From positions 806,001 to 870,000 of the forward strand of contig NZ_JACHLM010000001.1 of the NCBI RefSeq assembly GCF_014207965.1: a stretch of DNA of 64,000 bases. The letters run 5' to 3'. Positions 9,735 through 19,565 of this stretch are shown in pieces (position 1 is the first letter of the stretch; the number at the start of each line of letters is the position of its first letter). The notes under the pieces are model-generated. The model was not told where the DNA came from. It did no database searches and was given only the letters and a program-made list of their open reading frames with translations. The position numbers were made by a program, and so were the translations under genes. This DNA is from Brevundimonas bullata. GTDB taxonomy: Bacteria; Pseudomonadota; Alphaproteobacteria; Caulobacterales; Caulobacteraceae.

Positions 9735-11969
9735 ATGTTCGACATCAAACGCAAGACGATCGAGTGGGCCGGCCGCCCGCTGACGCTGGAAACCGGCCGC
9801 ATCGCCCGTCAGGCTGACGGCGCCGTGCTGGCGACCTACGGCGAGACCGTGGTTCTGGCCACCGTCGTCTATGGCCGTCAGCCCAAGCCGGGCCTGGATT
9901 TCTTCCCCCTGACCGTCAACTACCAAGAGAAGACGTTCGCCGCCGGCAAGATTCCGGGCGGCTACTTCAAGCGTGAAGGCCGTCCGTCGGAAAAAGAGAC
10001 CCTGGTCTCGCGCCTGATCGACCGTCCGATCCGCCCCCTGTTCGTCAAGGGCTTCAAGAACGAGACCCAGGTCGTCATCACCGTGCTGCAGCACGACATG
10101 GAGAACGACCCGGACATCGTCGGCATGGTCGCCGCCTCGGCCGCCCTGACCATCTCGGGCGTGCCCTTCATGGGCCCGATCGGCGCCGCACGCGTCGGCC
10201 TGATCGACGGCGAGCTGGTGCTGAACCCCGCCATCGACACCCTGGCTGACTCGACGCTGGACCTGGTCGTCGCCGGTACGCAAGACGCCCTGATGATGGT
10301 CGAATCCGAAGCCAAGGAGCTGTCGGAAGAGAAGATGCTCGAGGCCCTGATGTTCGCGCACGCGGGCATGCAGCCGGTCATCGACGCCATCATCGAACTG
10401 GCCGAACACGCCGCCAAGGAGCCCTTCGACTTCCAGGCCGAAGACCACTCCGACGTCGTCGCCTCGATCAAGAAGCTGGTCGGCGAAGACATCAAGGCCG
10501 CCTACGCCCATCCGGGCAAGTATGAGCGCCGTTCGGGCGTCGACGCGGCCAAGAAGACCGCCGCCGCCGCCCTGGTGAAGACCGACGAGAACCCCGAGGG
10601 GGTTGACTCGTCCAAGTTCTCGGCCGCCTTCAAGGAATGCGAAGCCGACGTCCTGCGTCGCGACATCATCGAGAACGCCCACCGCGTCGACGGCCGCGCC
10701 CTCGACAAGGTCCGCGCCATCGTCTCGGAAGTCGGCGTCCTGCCGCGCACCCACGGTTCGTCGCTGTTCACGCGCGGCGAAACCCAGGCCCTGGTCGTCG
10801 CCACGCTCGGCACCGGCGAGGACGAGCAGTACATCGACAGCCTGTCGGGCACGTACAAAGAGTCCTTCCTGCTGCACTACAACTTCCCCCCCTATTCGGT
10901 GGGTGAAGCGGGCCGCATGGGTTCGCCCGGCCGTCGCGAAATCGGTCACGGCAAGCTGGCCTGGCGCGCGATCCGTCCGATGCTGCCGACCAAGGAAGAC
11001 TTCCCCTACACCATCCGTCTGGTGTCGGAGATCACCGAGTCCAACGGCTCGTCCTCGATGGCCACGGTCTGCGGTTCGTCGCTGGCCCTGATGGACGCCG
11101 GCGTGCCGCTGATCCGTCCGGTCTCGGGCATCGCCATGGGTCTGATCCTGGAGCCGTCGGGCGAGTTCGCCATCCTGTCCGACATCCTGGGTGACGAAGA
11201 TCACCTGGGCGACATGGACTTCAAGGTCGCCGGCACGTCGGAAGGCATCACCAGCCTTCAGATGGACATCAAGGTCGCCGGCATCACCAAGGAGATCATG
11301 GAACAGGCTCTGACGCAGGCTTCGGCTGGTCGCCTCCACATCCTCGACGAAATGTCGAAGGCCATGGACGCCCCGCGCGCCGAGCTGGGCGAGCACGCTC
11401 CCAAGATCGAAACCATCAAGATCCCGGTCGACAAGATCCGTGAAGTGATCGGTTCGGGCGGCAAGGTCATCCGCGAGATCGTCGAGAAGACCGGCGCCAA
11501 GATCGACATCGGCGATGACGGCACCATCAAGGTCGCCGCCAACGACCAGGAGAAGATCGACGCCGCCAAGGCCTGGATCCAGTCCATCGCCTCGGAACCC
11601 GAGCTGGGCATGATCTACTCCGGCAAGGTCGTGAAGGTCGTCGACTTCGGCGCCTTCGTGAACTTCTTCGGCGCCAAGGACGGCCTGGTCCACGTGTCCC
11701 AGATCGCTCTGGAACGCGTCGCCAACCCGGCCGACGTCCTGTCGGAAGGCCAGGAGGTCAAGGTCAAGTTCCTGGGCTTCGACGATCGCGGCAAGACCAA
11801 GCTGTCGATGAAGGTCGTCGATCAGGAAACTGGCGAAGACATCACCGACAAGATCAACGCCGAGCGCGCTGAACGCGGTGAGCCGGCTCTGTCGGACGAC
11901 ACCGGCGGCCGTCCCAAGCGTGAAGGCGACCGCAACGGAGGCGACCGCGGCCGTCGCCGTCGCGACTAG
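9735..11969 (+). CDS. pnp: Polyribonucleotide nucleotidyltransferase (PNPase)
   Basis: PNPase is the phosphorolytic 3'-5' exoribonuclease of the degradosome. I place the start at ATG 9735 ([20 protein letters not shown]; 744 aa) after a purine-rich GAAAGAAG; the frame stays open upstream without conservation. It has two RNase PH domains (about 1-215 and 310-545), an all-alpha linker, KH ('[11 protein letters not shown]', around 570) and S1 ('[19 protein letters not shown]', around 625). The tail is Arg/Gly-rich. An intrinsic terminator follows after 20 nt. Confidence 0.97.
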   Translation: MFDIKRKTIEWAGRPLTLETGRIARQADGAVLATYGETVVLATVVYGRQPKPGLDFFPLTVNYQEKTFAAGKIPGGYFKREGRPSEKETLVSRLIDRPIRPLFVKGFKNETQVVITVLQHDMENDPDIVGMVAASAALTISGVPFMGPIGAARVGLIDGELVLNPAIDTLADSTLDLVVAGTQDALMMVESEAKELSEEKMLEALMFAHAGMQPVIDAIIELAEHAAKEPFDFQAEDHSDVVASIKKLVGEDIKAAYAHPGKYERRSGVDAAKKTAAAALVKTDENPEGVDSSKFSAAFKECEADVLRRDIIENAHRVDGRALDKVRAIVSEVGVLPRTHGSSLFTRGETQALVVATLGTGEDEQYIDSLSGTYKESFLLHYNFPPYSVGEAGRMGSPGRREIGHGKLAWRAIRPMLPTKEDFPYTIRLVSEITESNGSSSMATVCGSSLALMDAGVPLIRPVSGIAMGLILEPSGEFAILSDILGDEDHLGDMDFKVAGTSEGITSLQMDIKVAGITKEIMEQALTQASAGRLHILDEMSKAMDAPRAELGEHAPKIETIKIPVDKIREVIGSGGKVIREIVEKTGAKIDIGDDGTIKVAANDQEKIDAAKAWIQSIASEPELGMIYSGKVVKVVDFGAFVNFFGAKDGLVHVSQIALERVANPADVLSEGQEVKVKFLGFDDRGKTKLSMKVVDQETGEDITDKINAERAERGEPALSDDTGGRPKREGDRNGGDRGRRRRD

Positions 11970-11989
11970 GCCTAACGGTTGAAATGAAG

Positions 11990-12024
11990 AGCCCCGGCGG
12001 AGCAATCCGCCGGGGCTTTTTCTT
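11990..12024 (+). terminator. Intrinsic terminator after pnp
   Basis: An 11-bp stem GCCCCGGCGGA/TCCGCCGGGGC with GCAA tetraloop is followed by TTTTTCTT. It is a textbook terminator closing the rbfA-truB-rpsO-pnp block. Confidence 0.92.
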
Positions 12025-12048
12025 GGCTGGCTGCTTGAGCGCGGGGTT

Positions 12049-12187
12049 CTCCCTCCCCTTCATGGGGAGGGTGGATGACGCGAAGCGGCAGACGGGTGGG
12101 GGCGCTTCGGCAGGTCAGGCGCCGCAGATAATCAGCCTGGCCCTCCCCACCCGGTCGCTACGCGACCACCCTCCCCATGAAGGGGGG
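12049..12187. repeat. Intergenic inverted-repeat element P1
   Basis: The left arm (12051-12074) contains CCCTCCCC-TTCAT-GGGGAGGG, itself a perfect 8-bp hairpin. The right arm (about 12167-12186) is the near-exact reverse complement, beginning CCACCCTCCCCATGAAGG. Inner segments GACGGGTGGGG and CCCCACCCGGTC also pair. No coding potential. It belongs with P2 (15273) and P3 (17038). Confidence 0.8.
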
Positions 12188-12202
12188 CGGCGGCGTCTGG
12201 GA

Positions 12203-12643
12203 TCAGGCGGCGCATTCCTTCGGTTTCGTCTCATCCGGCCCATACATGGCGCAGGAACGGTCGATCTCGCCCTGGATCAGGTCGCAGGGGTTGGCGCTGT
12301 TGCAAGGCGGACGGGTGGCGGGGCTGACGGCGATGCAGCGCTCGACCAGACGTTTGGAACGGGCCTCGCCGATCTCGGAGAGGCAGGAGCCGGGTTCGCC
12401 GACGGGCGGGACGGCGGGCGCCGCTGGCTCGGCTTCCGGCTTGGGCTCGGCCTTGGCTTCGGTCTTGGGTCTGGGCGGCGCGATCGGCGCGGCCTTGAGC
12501 GGCACGGCGTCGATCGGTTCTTGCGTCAGCGGCGTGTCGACGCCCGCAGGCGGCGCCTCGGCGGGCGCGGGCTGCGGCTGGCCGCATCCGGCCAGCAGGG
12601 CGGCTGTCAGGGCCAGAAGAGAGGCGGCGAGGGCGGGGCGCAT
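12203..12643 (-). CDS. Small Pro/Ala-rich lipoprotein, function unknown
   Basis: A 146-aa protein that starts MRPALAASLLALTAALLAGC, a lipoprotein signal with lipobox LLAGC. A low-complexity Pro/Ala/Lys/Glu linker (about residues 20-85) tethers a short C-terminal domain of about 60 residues with six cysteines (CLSEIGEARS, RCIAVSP, PPCNSANPCDL, RSCAMYG, KECAA), suggesting disulphides in the periplasm. It is convergent with pnp and lies 68 nt downstream of rph on the same strand. I do not recognise the family. Confidence 0.7.
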   Translation of the reverse strand: MRPALAASLLALTAALLAGCGQPQPAPAEAPPAGVDTPLTQEPIDAVPLKAAPIAPPRPKTEAKAEPKPEAEPAAPAVPPVGEPGSCLSEIGEARSKRLVERCIAVSPATRPPCNSANPCDLIQGEIDRSCAMYGPDETKPKECAA

Positions 12644-12711
12644 GAGGCAGTCTCCGTTCGCAGAAGACCGCACCATGCCTTGATCGGCCCTCGCGGCCTA
12701 GCCTGTTGTGT

Positions 12712-13428
12712 TTAGCGGCCCAACGCCGCGCGTTGCAGGGCGAACAGGTCGGTGCAGCCGATCTCGGCCAGTTGGAACAGGCGGTCGAACTCGGGACGGC
12801 TGAAGCCGCGCTTCTCGCCCGTGGCCTGGATCTCGACGATGCCGCCGGCGCCGGTCAGGACGAAGTTGCTGTCGGCCTCGGCGGTGGAGTCTTCCTCATA
12901 GTCGAGGTCCAGAACCGGCAGGTCGTTGAAGATGCCGCAGGACACCGCCGCCACCTGATCGATGATGGGGTCGGCCTTCAGCACGCCCTCGTCCTTGAGG
13001 TAGTTCAGGGCCGTGGCCATGGCCACCCAGGCCCCGGTGATCGAGGCGGTGCGGGTGCCGCCGTCGGCCTGGATGACGTCGCAGTCGATCAGGACCTGAC
13101 GCTCGCCGAGCGCCTTCAGGTCGACCACGGCGCGCAAGGAGCGGCCGATCAGGCGCTGGATTTCCTGGGTGCGGCCCGACTGCTTGCCGGCGGCGGCTTC
13201 ACGACGACCGCGCGTGTGGGTGGCGCGGGGCAGCATGCCGTATTCGGCGGTGACCCAGCCCTGGCCGGTGTTGCGCATCCAGCCCGGCACCTTTTCCTCG
13301 ATCGAGGCGGTGCACAGGACCTTGGTGTGGCCGAACGACACCAGGCACGAGCCCTCGGCGTAGCGGTTGACGCCGGTTTCCAGCGTGACGGTGCGGAGTT
13401 GTTCGGGGGTGCGTTCGGACGGGCGCAT
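12712..13428 (-). CDS. rph: Ribonuclease PH
   Basis: RNase PH trims the 3' ends of tRNA precursors by phosphorolysis. The 238-aa protein is the normal length and matches the family from '[19 protein letters not shown]' through '[13 protein letters not shown]', '[19 protein letters not shown]', the active-site '[19 protein letters not shown]' and '[17 protein letters not shown]'. It is divergent from hrcA, with only 44 nt between starts, so their promoters must overlap. Confidence 0.97.
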   Translation of the reverse strand: MRPSERTPEQLRTVTLETGVNRYAEGSCLVSFGHTKVLCTASIEEKVPGWMRNTGQGWVTAEYGMLPRATHTRGRREAAAGKQSGRTQEIQRLIGRSLRAVVDLKALGERQVLIDCDVIQADGGTRTASITGAWVAMATALNYLKDEGVLKADPIIDQVAAVSCGIFNDLPVLDLDYEEDSTAEADSNFVLTGAGGIVEIQATGEKRGFSRPEFDRLFQLAEIGCTDLFALQRAALGR

Positions 13429-13472
13429 GAGATTTCCTTGGAACCTGAGTGGCGCGTGCTTATCCTGAAAGC

Positions 13473-14567
13473 GTGAGCCTGTATGCCCCCCACCCGTCGC
13501 CGTTCGGAAGCGCCCCCGCCGGGTTGGGGACGCTGGACGCCCGCGCGCGCGATATCTTCCGCCGCATCGTCGAGACCTATCTGGAGACGGGCGAGCCGGT
13601 CGGGTCGCGCACCATCTCGCGCGGGGGGCTGGCCCTGTCGCCCGCGTCGATCCGCAACACCATGCAGGACTTGACGCTGGCGGGCCTTTTGGCCTCGCCC
13701 CACACCTCGTCGGGGCGGGTGCCGACCCATGCGGGTCTGCGCCTGTTCGTCGACGGCCTGCTGGAGGTCGGCGACATCGGCCAGGAGGAGCGACGCGAGA
13801 TCGACGCGCGTCTGGCGGGGAAGGGGCGCAACTTCGAAGAGGCCCTGGACGCCGCCACCAATCTTCTGTCCGGTCTGGCCGGCGGGGCGGGCATCGTCGC
13901 TAGTCCAGTGCGCGATGCGGGGGTCAAGCACGTCGAGTTCGTGGCCCTGGGCCATGATCAGGCCCTGGCGGTTCTGGTCGGCGACGACGGCACCATCGAA
14001 AACCGGCTGATGCCCCTGTCGGCGGGGGTGACGCCCTCGACCCTGACCGAGGCCTCCAACTTCCTCAACGCCCGGCTGAAGGGCCGCCCCCTGGCCGAGG
14101 CGCGCACCGAGATGAGCGCCGAGCTGGACGCCGCCCGACGCGAGCTGAACGTGGCCGCCGCCCGTCTGGTCGAGGACGGTCTGGCCGCCTGGTCGGGCGG
14201 GGGCGAGCGTGATCGGTCCCTGATCGTGCGCGGCCGCGCCAACCTGTTGCAGGACGCCCAGGCTGTCGAGGATCTGGAGCGGGTCCGCGTTCTGTTCGAC
14301 GATCTGGAGCAGAAGGAACAGCTGATCGGCCTGCTGGACGGCGTCGGCGCAGCCCAGGGGGTGCGCATCTTCATCGGCGCAGAAACGCGCTTGTTTTCGC
14401 TTTCGGGTTCCGCCGTGATCGCGGCGCCCTATATGACGGGTCGGCAGCGGATGCTGGGCGCCATCGGCGTCATCGGCCCTGCAAGACTGAACTATGCCCG
14501 TGTCATACCGTTGGTGGACTATACCGCCCGGGTGCTGGGCCGGATTCTGGACGGACAAGAGACGTGA
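13473..14567 (+). CDS. hrcA: Heat-inducible transcription repressor HrcA
   Basis: HrcA represses heat-shock genes by binding CIRCE operators; its activity depends on GroEL. About 364 aa: an N-terminal winged helix ('[20 protein letters not shown]', '[19 protein letters not shown]', '[18 protein letters not shown]'), then the regulatory GAF-like domain ending '[20 protein letters not shown]'-type sequence. The start is uncertain: GTG 13473 (GAAAG upstream) is preferred, GTG 13449 is possible. The stop overlaps grpE (GTGA). No CIRCE inverted repeat is seen in this window. Confidence 0.93.
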   Translation: MSLYAPHPSPFGSAPAGLGTLDARARDIFRRIVETYLETGEPVGSRTISRGGLALSPASIRNTMQDLTLAGLLASPHTSSGRVPTHAGLRLFVDGLLEVGDIGQEERREIDARLAGKGRNFEEALDAATNLLSGLAGGAGIVASPVRDAGVKHVEFVALGHDQALAVLVGDDGTIENRLMPLSAGVTPSTLTEASNFLNARLKGRPLAEARTEMSAELDAARRELNVAAARLVEDGLAAWSGGGERDRSLIVRGRANLLQDAQAVEDLERVRVLFDDLEQKEQLIGLLDGVGAAQGVRIFIGAETRLFSLSGSAVIAAPYMTGRQRMLGAIGVIGPARLNYARVIPLVDYTARVLGRILDGQET

Positions 14568-15208
14568 ACGACATCAACGACGAGACCCGCGACCAACTCG
14601 AACAGGACATGGGAGAGGCCGCCATCGACGCCGCAGCCGAAGGCGCGGACGACGGCGACATGGCCGTGGTCGACGCCCTGATCGCCGAGCGCGACCAATG
14701 GAAGGACCGCGCCCTGCGCGCCGTGGCCGACACCGAGAACACCAAGCGCCGCGCCGAGACCCAGGCCAACGACGCCCGCGCCTACGCCATCCAGCGTTTC
14801 GCCAAGGACCTGCTGAGCGTGGCCGACACCCTGGAGCGCGGTCTGCAGTCGGCGCCCAAGGTGCTGGAGGGCGTCGAGGCCGACAGCCCGGTCGCCGCCA
14901 TGGTCACGGGTCTGGAGCTGACGCAGAAGTCCCTGCTGTCGGCCTTTGAATCCAACGGCCTGACGCGCGTCGCGCCCGAGCCGGGGGAGGCCTTCGACCC
15001 CCACCTGCATCAGGCCGTGATGGAGCAGCCTTCGGACAGCGTGCCGGGCGGCACGGTGATCCAGACCCTGCAACCCGGCTACGCCCTGTTCGGCCGCACC
15101 GTGCGCGCGGCCATGGTGGCGGTCGCGGCCAAGGGCTCGGGCCCGGCGGCTGGCGGCGCCTATTCGGAAGCCAACACGACCGGCGGGAATTTCGACGCCA
15201 AGGCGTGA
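14564..15208 (+). CDS. grpE: Nucleotide exchange factor GrpE
   Basis: GrpE releases ADP from DnaK. The 214-aa protein has an acidic N-terminus, a long helix ('[20 protein letters not shown]' and '[19 protein letters not shown]'), and the beta domain with '[19 protein letters not shown]' and '[21 protein letters not shown]'. The GTG start overlaps the hrcA stop by 4 nt. hrcA-grpE is a common alphaproteobacterial heat-shock pair; dnaK-dnaJ lies 2.3 kb away here, separated by three other transcription units or elements. Confidence 0.96.
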   Translation: MNDINDETRDQLEQDMGEAAIDAAAEGADDGDMAVVDALIAERDQWKDRALRAVADTENTKRRAETQANDARAYAIQRFAKDLLSVADTLERGLQSAPKVLEGVEADSPVAAMVTGLELTQKSLLSAFESNGLTRVAPEPGEAFDPHLHQAVMEQPSDSVPGGTVIQTLQPGYALFGRTVRAAMVAVAAKGSGPAAGGAYSEANTTGGNFDAKA

Positions 15209-15230
15209 GTTTCGGCTGATTGAAAACGGG

Positions 15231-15264
15231 AAAGGCCCGGAGCAGACGCTCCGGGCCTTTTTTC
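15231..15264 (+). terminator. Intrinsic terminator after grpE
   Basis: The stem AAAGGCCCGGAGC/GCTCCGGGCCTTT with AGAC loop is followed by a T-run (TTTTTTC). It starts 23 nt after the grpE stop. Confidence 0.92.
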
Positions 15265-15272
15265 ATGCTGAG

Positions 15273-15424
15273 CCCTCCCCCTCGAGGGGGGAGGGTTGGG
15301 TGGGGGTGCGAGCAGACCGTTCCAGTGAGGGCTCTAGAGGCGCCGCCCACGCCTCCTGCGCCTATCCTTTACGCACAGCGGCTCCACCCCCATCCCCGAC
15401 CCTTCCCCCCTCGAGGGGGAAGGG
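15273..15424. repeat. Intergenic inverted-repeat element P2
   Basis: The left arm CCCTCCCCCTCGAGGGGGG... runs into TTGGGTGGGGGTG; the right arm carries CACCCCCATCCCCGACCC and then CCCCCCTCGAGGGGG. Each arm is self-palindromic around CTCGAG and the two arms pair with each other. It fills the gap between grpE and the stop codon of the convergent hydrolase gene (15427). No gene seen within. Confidence 0.8.
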
Positions 15425-15426
15425 AG

Positions 15427-16329
15427 CTATTTCAGCCGCGCCTCGAACAAGGCCAGCAACCTTGCCCAGCCGTCCTTGGCGTTCGCCTCGCGGTAGCTGG
15501 CGCGATAGTCGGCGTGGAAGCCGTGCGGGGCGTCGTCGTAGAGGATGATCTGGCTGTCGGTCTTGCCGGCGGCGGCGAGGGCGTCGTTCATCGCCTTGAC
15601 CGTGTCATTGGGAATGCCGCCGTCCTGGCCGCCATAGAGGCCCAGGACCGGGGCCTTGAGCTCGCCCGCCAGATCGATCGGCCAGGGGCGTCCGGCCGTC
15701 TTCTGTTCGTCGGTGGCGTTGGCGGCCGGGGCCAGGCGACCGTACCAGGCGACGCCGGCGTCCAGCGCCGGGAAGCGGGCGCAGGCCTGCCACACCACCT
15801 TGCCGCCCCAGCAGAAGCCGGTGATCCCGACCCGGTCTGACCGGGCCCAGGATTGAAGGCCGATCCAGTCCAGGGTCGCGGCCACGTCGCCCATGACCTG
15901 TTCGTATCCGGCGGCGGCCACGATGGTCATGATGGATTGCATGTCGCTGAGCGGGGCGGGGTCGGCCTTGCGCACGAAGAAGGCGGGGGCGACGGCGGCG
16001 TAGCCGGCCTTGGCCAGACGACGGCAGATGTCGCGGATGTATTCGTGCACGCCGAAGATCTCGGACACGACGATGACGACGGGGAAGGGGCCGTCGCCCT
16101 CGGGCCGGGCCACATAGGCGGGCAATTCGAAACCGTCGGGCGCAGGATAGGAGACGGTGTGGGCGATCAGGCCAGCGCTGTCGGTGGTGATCGGGCTGGC
16201 CGCTTGGCTGAGGGCGGCGGGAGCGTAGGCGGCGAAGGCCACGCCGCCGAGGGCCGCCACGCCCAGGCTGCGGCGGCTGGGAGCGATCTGGTCGGCGCTC
16301 AGGCCCTCGGGCCGGGTGATCAGGGTCAT
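15427..16329 (-). CDS. Exported dienelactone hydrolase family protein
   Basis: A 300-aa alpha/beta hydrolase. The start at 16329 has GGAG 7 nt upstream; an earlier in-frame start lacks support. The N-terminus has a twin-arginine-type signal ('PSRRSLGVAALGGVAFAAYA'), so export through Tat is likely. The catalytic triad of the dienelactone hydrolase family is visible: Cys in 'ITGFCWGGKVV', Asp in 'LYGGQDGGIP', His in 'DAPHGFHADYR'. The natural substrate is unknown; carboxymethylenebutenolidase is only the family archetype. alkB lies upstream on the same strand with a 74-nt gap. Confidence 0.88.
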   Translation of the reverse strand: MTLITRPEGLSADQIAPSRRSLGVAALGGVAFAAYAPAALSQAASPITTDSAGLIAHTVSYPAPDGFELPAYVARPEGDGPFPVVIVVSEIFGVHEYIRDICRRLAKAGYAAVAPAFFVRKADPAPLSDMQSIMTIVAAAGYEQVMGDVAATLDWIGLQSWARSDRVGITGFCWGGKVVWQACARFPALDAGVAWYGRLAPAANATDEQKTAGRPWPIDLAGELKAPVLGLYGGQDGGIPNDTVKAMNDALAAAGKTDSQIILYDDAPHGFHADYRASYREANAKDGWARLLALFEARLK

Positions 16330-16403
16330 CGCGGGTCTCCGGTACGGCTTCAAGTGTGAGGCGCCGACTGTGGCCCGGCTTTGACGCCGCCGTCGAGTCC
16401 CGA

Positions 16404-17036
16404 TCAGCGCGCCCGCCTCAGCGTCAGGTTGATCCGCCCGCCGCCGGGGACCAACTGCGACGAGCCGGCCAGCAGGCGGTCTATCCCGTGCCGCGCCAGC
16501 CTTGCCGGCCCGGTCAGGGCGCAGACGTCGCCGGAGGCCAGCTTCAGGCTCTGGGTCCTGCCGCCCTCGGCGGGACCAATGCGGAACACCGCAGTATCGC
16601 CCAGCGACACCGACAGGACGGGGGCGCCCAGGTCGGCCTCGTCCTTGTCCTGATGCAGGCCCATCTTCGCCTCATGGCGATAGAGGTTGACCAGACAGGC
16701 GTCAGGCGGAACGGGCCAGCCGGTCAGGACGTCCCACAGGTCCAGCAGGCTCTGCGGCATCGGCGGCCAGGGCGCGTCGGTGACCGGATGGGTCGTCTGA
16801 TAGCGATAGCCCGCCCGGTCCGAGACCCAGGCCAACGGCCCCATCCCGGTCATCTCGACCGAAAAGGGCCGACCGCCGGGTGTGACGGGGCGATAAAAGG
16901 GGGCGGTTTGCGCCGCCGCCAGCACCTCGGTCAGCAGGGCCTGTTGGGCTTCTGCGTCCAGCGCGCCGGGCCACAGGCGAAAGCCGGGCAGGCCGGTCGG
17001 GGTTTCGCGGGGACGGTCGGCGGTCATTCTCTCCAT
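16404..17036 (-). CDS. alkB: AlkB-like 2-oxoglutarate/Fe(II) dioxygenase (DNA alkylation repair)
   Basis: AlkB oxidatively removes methyl groups such as 1-methyladenine and 3-methylcytosine from nucleic acids. The 210-aa protein has the substrate region 'GYRYQTTHPVTDAPWPPMP', the iron ligands in 'KMGLHQDKDE' (HxD) and the distal His in 'ARHGIDRLL', and the 2-oxoglutarate-binding Arg in 'RINLTLRRAR'. The bacterial AlkB pattern 'CLVNLYRHEAKMGLHQDKDE' fits well. The start may be the ATG at 17027, three codons inside. No LexA box is seen upstream. Confidence 0.92.
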   Translation of the reverse strand: MERMTADRPRETPTGLPGFRLWPGALDAEAQQALLTEVLAAAQTAPFYRPVTPGGRPFSVEMTGMGPLAWVSDRAGYRYQTTHPVTDAPWPPMPQSLLDLWDVLTGWPVPPDACLVNLYRHEAKMGLHQDKDEADLGAPVLSVSLGDTAVFRIGPAEGGRTQSLKLASGDVCALTGPARLARHGIDRLLAGSSQLVPGGGRINLTLRRAR

Positions 17037-17037
17037 T

Positions 17038-17236
17038 TAGGACCCTTCTCCCGATGGGAGAAGGTGGCCCGAAGGGTCGGATGAGGGGCGTCGGCGTCCG
17101 TCGGCGCAAGCCGTCGCAGAGCCGTCAATACGGCTGATGCCGACTGACATCTTAGCCCCTCACCCTTTCGCCTTGCGGATCGCCTTCGGCTCTCCGAGGC
17201 TCAAGCCCTCTCCCAACGGAGAGGGTTGGATAGGGA
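17038..17236. repeat. Intergenic inverted-repeat element P3
   Basis: It starts with CCTTCTCCC-GAT-GGGAGAAGG (a perfect 9-bp stem) and ends with CCCTCTCC-CAAC-GGAGAGGG. Between them ATGAGGGGC and GCCCCTCA pair, and GACGGCT-like segments repeat. It occupies the first half of the 432-nt alkB-dnaK divergent gap; the second half holds the dnaK promoter and leader. Confidence 0.75.
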
Positions 17237-17271
17237 AACGGCGCCGAATCCGTCCTGAACCGCACGAAACC

Positions 17272-17299
17272 CTTGCAGCCCCTGCGGTCTTTCCCATAT
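17272..17299 (+). promoter_or_regulatory. Probable sigma-32 (RpoH) heat-shock promoter for dnaK
   Basis: CTTG (17272-17275) is separated by 17 nt from CCCATAT (17293-17299), about 170 nt upstream of the dnaK start. This agrees with the alphaproteobacterial RpoH pattern of CTTG and a CCCAT-like -10. The match is by eye only. Confidence 0.65.
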
Positions 17300-17468
17300 C
17301 CGGGCCTGTCCGGAAGAAACCCCGAAATTCTTGGGGCTTTCGACCGAAACCATTCAACCCGCCCGACCGGATGTCCGGAACGGCTTTCAGCCCAACTGGG
17401 GGCGGTCACGCGCGGCGCTTTTCGAAGGCCGCCGCATCGCCCGCCGCAAGGAGTGAAAAGACAAGCTC

Positions 17469-19382
17469 ATGGCCAAGATCATCGGCATCGACCTCGGCAC
17501 GACCAACTCGTGCGTGGCCGTCATGGACGGCAAGAACCCCAAGGTCATCGAAAACGCCGAAGGCAACCGCACGACCCCGTCGGTCGTGGCGATCCAGGAC
17601 AGCGGCGAAGTGCTCGTCGGCCAGCCTGCGCGTCGCCAGGCGGTGACCAACCCGACCAACACCTTCTTCGCCATCAAGCGCCTGATCGGCCGCAATTTCG
17701 ATGACCCGGTGGTGGCCAAGGACAAGGCCATGGTGCCCTATGAGATCGTCAAGGGCCCGACGGGCGACGCCTGGGTGCGCGCCCACGGCAAGGACTATTC
17801 GCCGCAACAGATTTCGGCCTTCACCCTCGGCAAGATGAAGGAGGCCGCTGAGGCCTACCTCGGCGAGACCGTGACCCAGGCCGTGATCACCGTTCCGGCC
17901 TACTTCAACGACGCCCAGCGTCAGGCGACGAAGGACGCCGGCAAGATCGCCGGCCTGGAAGTCCTGCGCATCATCAACGAGCCGACCGCCGCTGCTCTGG
18001 CCTATGGCCTTGAGAAGCACGAAGGCCAGAAGATCGCTGTCTATGACCTGGGCGGCGGCACCTTCGACGTCTCGATCCTCGAGATCGGCGACGGCGTCTT
18101 CGAGGTGAAGTCGACCAACGGCGACACCTTCCTGGGCGGCGAGGACTTCGACCTGCGTCTGGTCGACTACCTGGCCGACGAGTTCAAGAAGGAACAGGGC
18201 GTCGATCTGCGGACCGACAAGCTGGCCCTGCAGCGTCTGAAGGAAGAAGCCGAGAAGGCCAAGAAGGAGCTGTCCTCGACGGCCCAGTACGAGGTCAACC
18301 TGCCGTTCATCACGATGAACGCCTCGGGCCCGCTTCACCTGAACATCAAGCTGTCGCGCGCCAAGCTGGAAGCCCTGGTCGACGACCTGATCCAGCGCAC
18401 CATCGAGCCCTGCAAGAAGGCCCTGGCCGACGCCGGTCTGAAGGCCGGCGACATCGACGAAGTCGTCCTGGTCGGCGGCATGACCCGCATGCCCAAGGTC
18501 GTGGAAGCCGTGAAGGCCTTCTTCGGCAAGGAGCCGCACAAGGGCGTGAACCCTGACGAAGTCGTGGCCCTGGGCGCCGCCGTTCAGGCCGGCGTTCTGC
18601 AAGGCGACGTCAAGGACGTGCTGCTGCTGGACGTGACCCCGCTGACCCTGGGCATCGAAACCCTGGGCGGCGTCTTCACCCCGCTGATCGAGCGCAACAC
18701 CACCATCCCGACCAAGAAGAGCCAGGTCTTCTCGACCGCCGACGACAACCAGTCGGCCGTGACGATCCGGGTCTTCCAGGGCGAGCGTCCGATGGCCGCC
18801 GACAACAAGGTCCTGGGTCAGTTCGACCTGATGGGCATTCCGCCGGCGCCGCGCGGCATGCCGCAGATCGAGGTCGCCTTCGACATCGACGCCAACGGCA
18901 TCGTCCACGTCACCGCCAAGGACAAGGCGACCAACAAGGAACAGTCGATCCGCATCCAGGCCAATGGCGGCCTGTCGGACGCCGACATCGAGAAGATGGT
19001 CAAGGAAGCCGAAGCCAACGCCGCCGCCGACAAGGTCCGCAAGGAGCTGGTCGAGGCGACCAACGGCGCCGACAGCCTGATCCACTCGACCGAGAAGGCC
19101 CTGGCCGAGCACGGCGACAAGGTCGACGACGCCACCAAGGCGACCATCCAGTCGGCTCTGGACGACCTGAAGGCGGCCAAGGAAGGCTCGGACCCCGAGG
19201 CCATCCGCGAGAAGACCAACGCCCTGTCCCAGGCGGCGATGAAGCTGGGCGAGGCCATGTACGCCGCGCAGCAGGGCGCCGGTGAAGACGGCGCCCCGAC
19301 CGAAGCCCCCGCCGACGACGGCGTGGTCGACGCCGAGTTCGAGGAAGTCTCGGACGAAGACGACGACAAGAAGAACGCGTAA
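17469..19382 (+). CDS. dnaK: Molecular chaperone DnaK (Hsp70)
   Basis: DnaK is the ATP-driven Hsp70 chaperone working with DnaJ and GrpE. The 637-aa protein is standard length, with the ATPase domain (1-380: '[17 protein letters not shown]', '[20 protein letters not shown]', '[20 protein letters not shown]', '[12 protein letters not shown]'), the substrate domain (about 390-505, '[20 protein letters not shown]') and the helical lid. An acidic C-terminal tail ends [13 protein letters not shown] lies 14 nt before the ATG. A sigma-32-like promoter is upstream and dnaJ follows after 183 nt. Confidence 0.99.
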   Translation: MAKIIGIDLGTTNSCVAVMDGKNPKVIENAEGNRTTPSVVAIQDSGEVLVGQPARRQAVTNPTNTFFAIKRLIGRNFDDPVVAKDKAMVPYEIVKGPTGDAWVRAHGKDYSPQQISAFTLGKMKEAAEAYLGETVTQAVITVPAYFNDAQRQATKDAGKIAGLEVLRIINEPTAAALAYGLEKHEGQKIAVYDLGGGTFDVSILEIGDGVFEVKSTNGDTFLGGEDFDLRLVDYLADEFKKEQGVDLRTDKLALQRLKEEAEKAKKELSSTAQYEVNLPFITMNASGPLHLNIKLSRAKLEALVDDLIQRTIEPCKKALADAGLKAGDIDEVVLVGGMTRMPKVVEAVKAFFGKEPHKGVNPDEVVALGAAVQAGVLQGDVKDVLLLDVTPLTLGIETLGGVFTPLIERNTTIPTKKSQVFSTADDNQSAVTIRVFQGERPMAADNKVLGQFDLMGIPPAPRGMPQIEVAFDIDANGIVHVTAKDKATNKEQSIRIQANGGLSDADIEKMVKEAEANAAADKVRKELVEATNGADSLIHSTEKALAEHGDKVDDATKATIQSALDDLKAAKEGSDPEAIREKTNALSQAAMKLGEAMYAAQQGAGEDGAPTEAPADDGVVDAEFEEVSDEDDDKKNA

Positions 19383-19403
19383 CGAAACGCGACTTATGAC
19401 GAC

Positions 19404-19439
19404 CGGCCCCGCTTGCCCGACGGCAGGCGGGGCCGTTTC
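19404..19439 (+). terminator. Strong hairpin between dnaK and dnaJ
   Basis: CGGCCCCGC/GCGGGGCCG encloses a second stem TGCC-CGAC-GGCA and is followed by TTTCAT. It is likely a partial terminator or mRNA-stabilising end that makes dnaK mRNA more abundant than dnaJ. Confidence 0.7.
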
Positions 19440-19565
19440 ATAAAACTTGCATCATTCGACCGGGCGCCCATGTCAGCAGACATGGTCTTTGGGTCATTCG
19501 TGGACGCGCCGCCCTCGCTCAAGAAGGGCCGCGGACACCGAGAAAAGTAAGAGGACGAACGCCTG

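Noticed and set aside
9432-12005. 857-codon minus-strand frame opposite rpsO and pnp
   Set aside because: Antisense to strongly conserved genes, biased composition (Asp/Leu/Gly/His), no recognisable domain.
13429-13472. CIRCE operator in the rph-hrcA divergent spacer
   Set aside because: No TTAGCACTC-like inverted repeat is present in the 44-nt region.
17406-19112. 568-codon minus-strand frame opposite dnaK
   Set aside because: A frame opposite dnaK is a classic artefact of codon bias; the predicted protein has no independent support.
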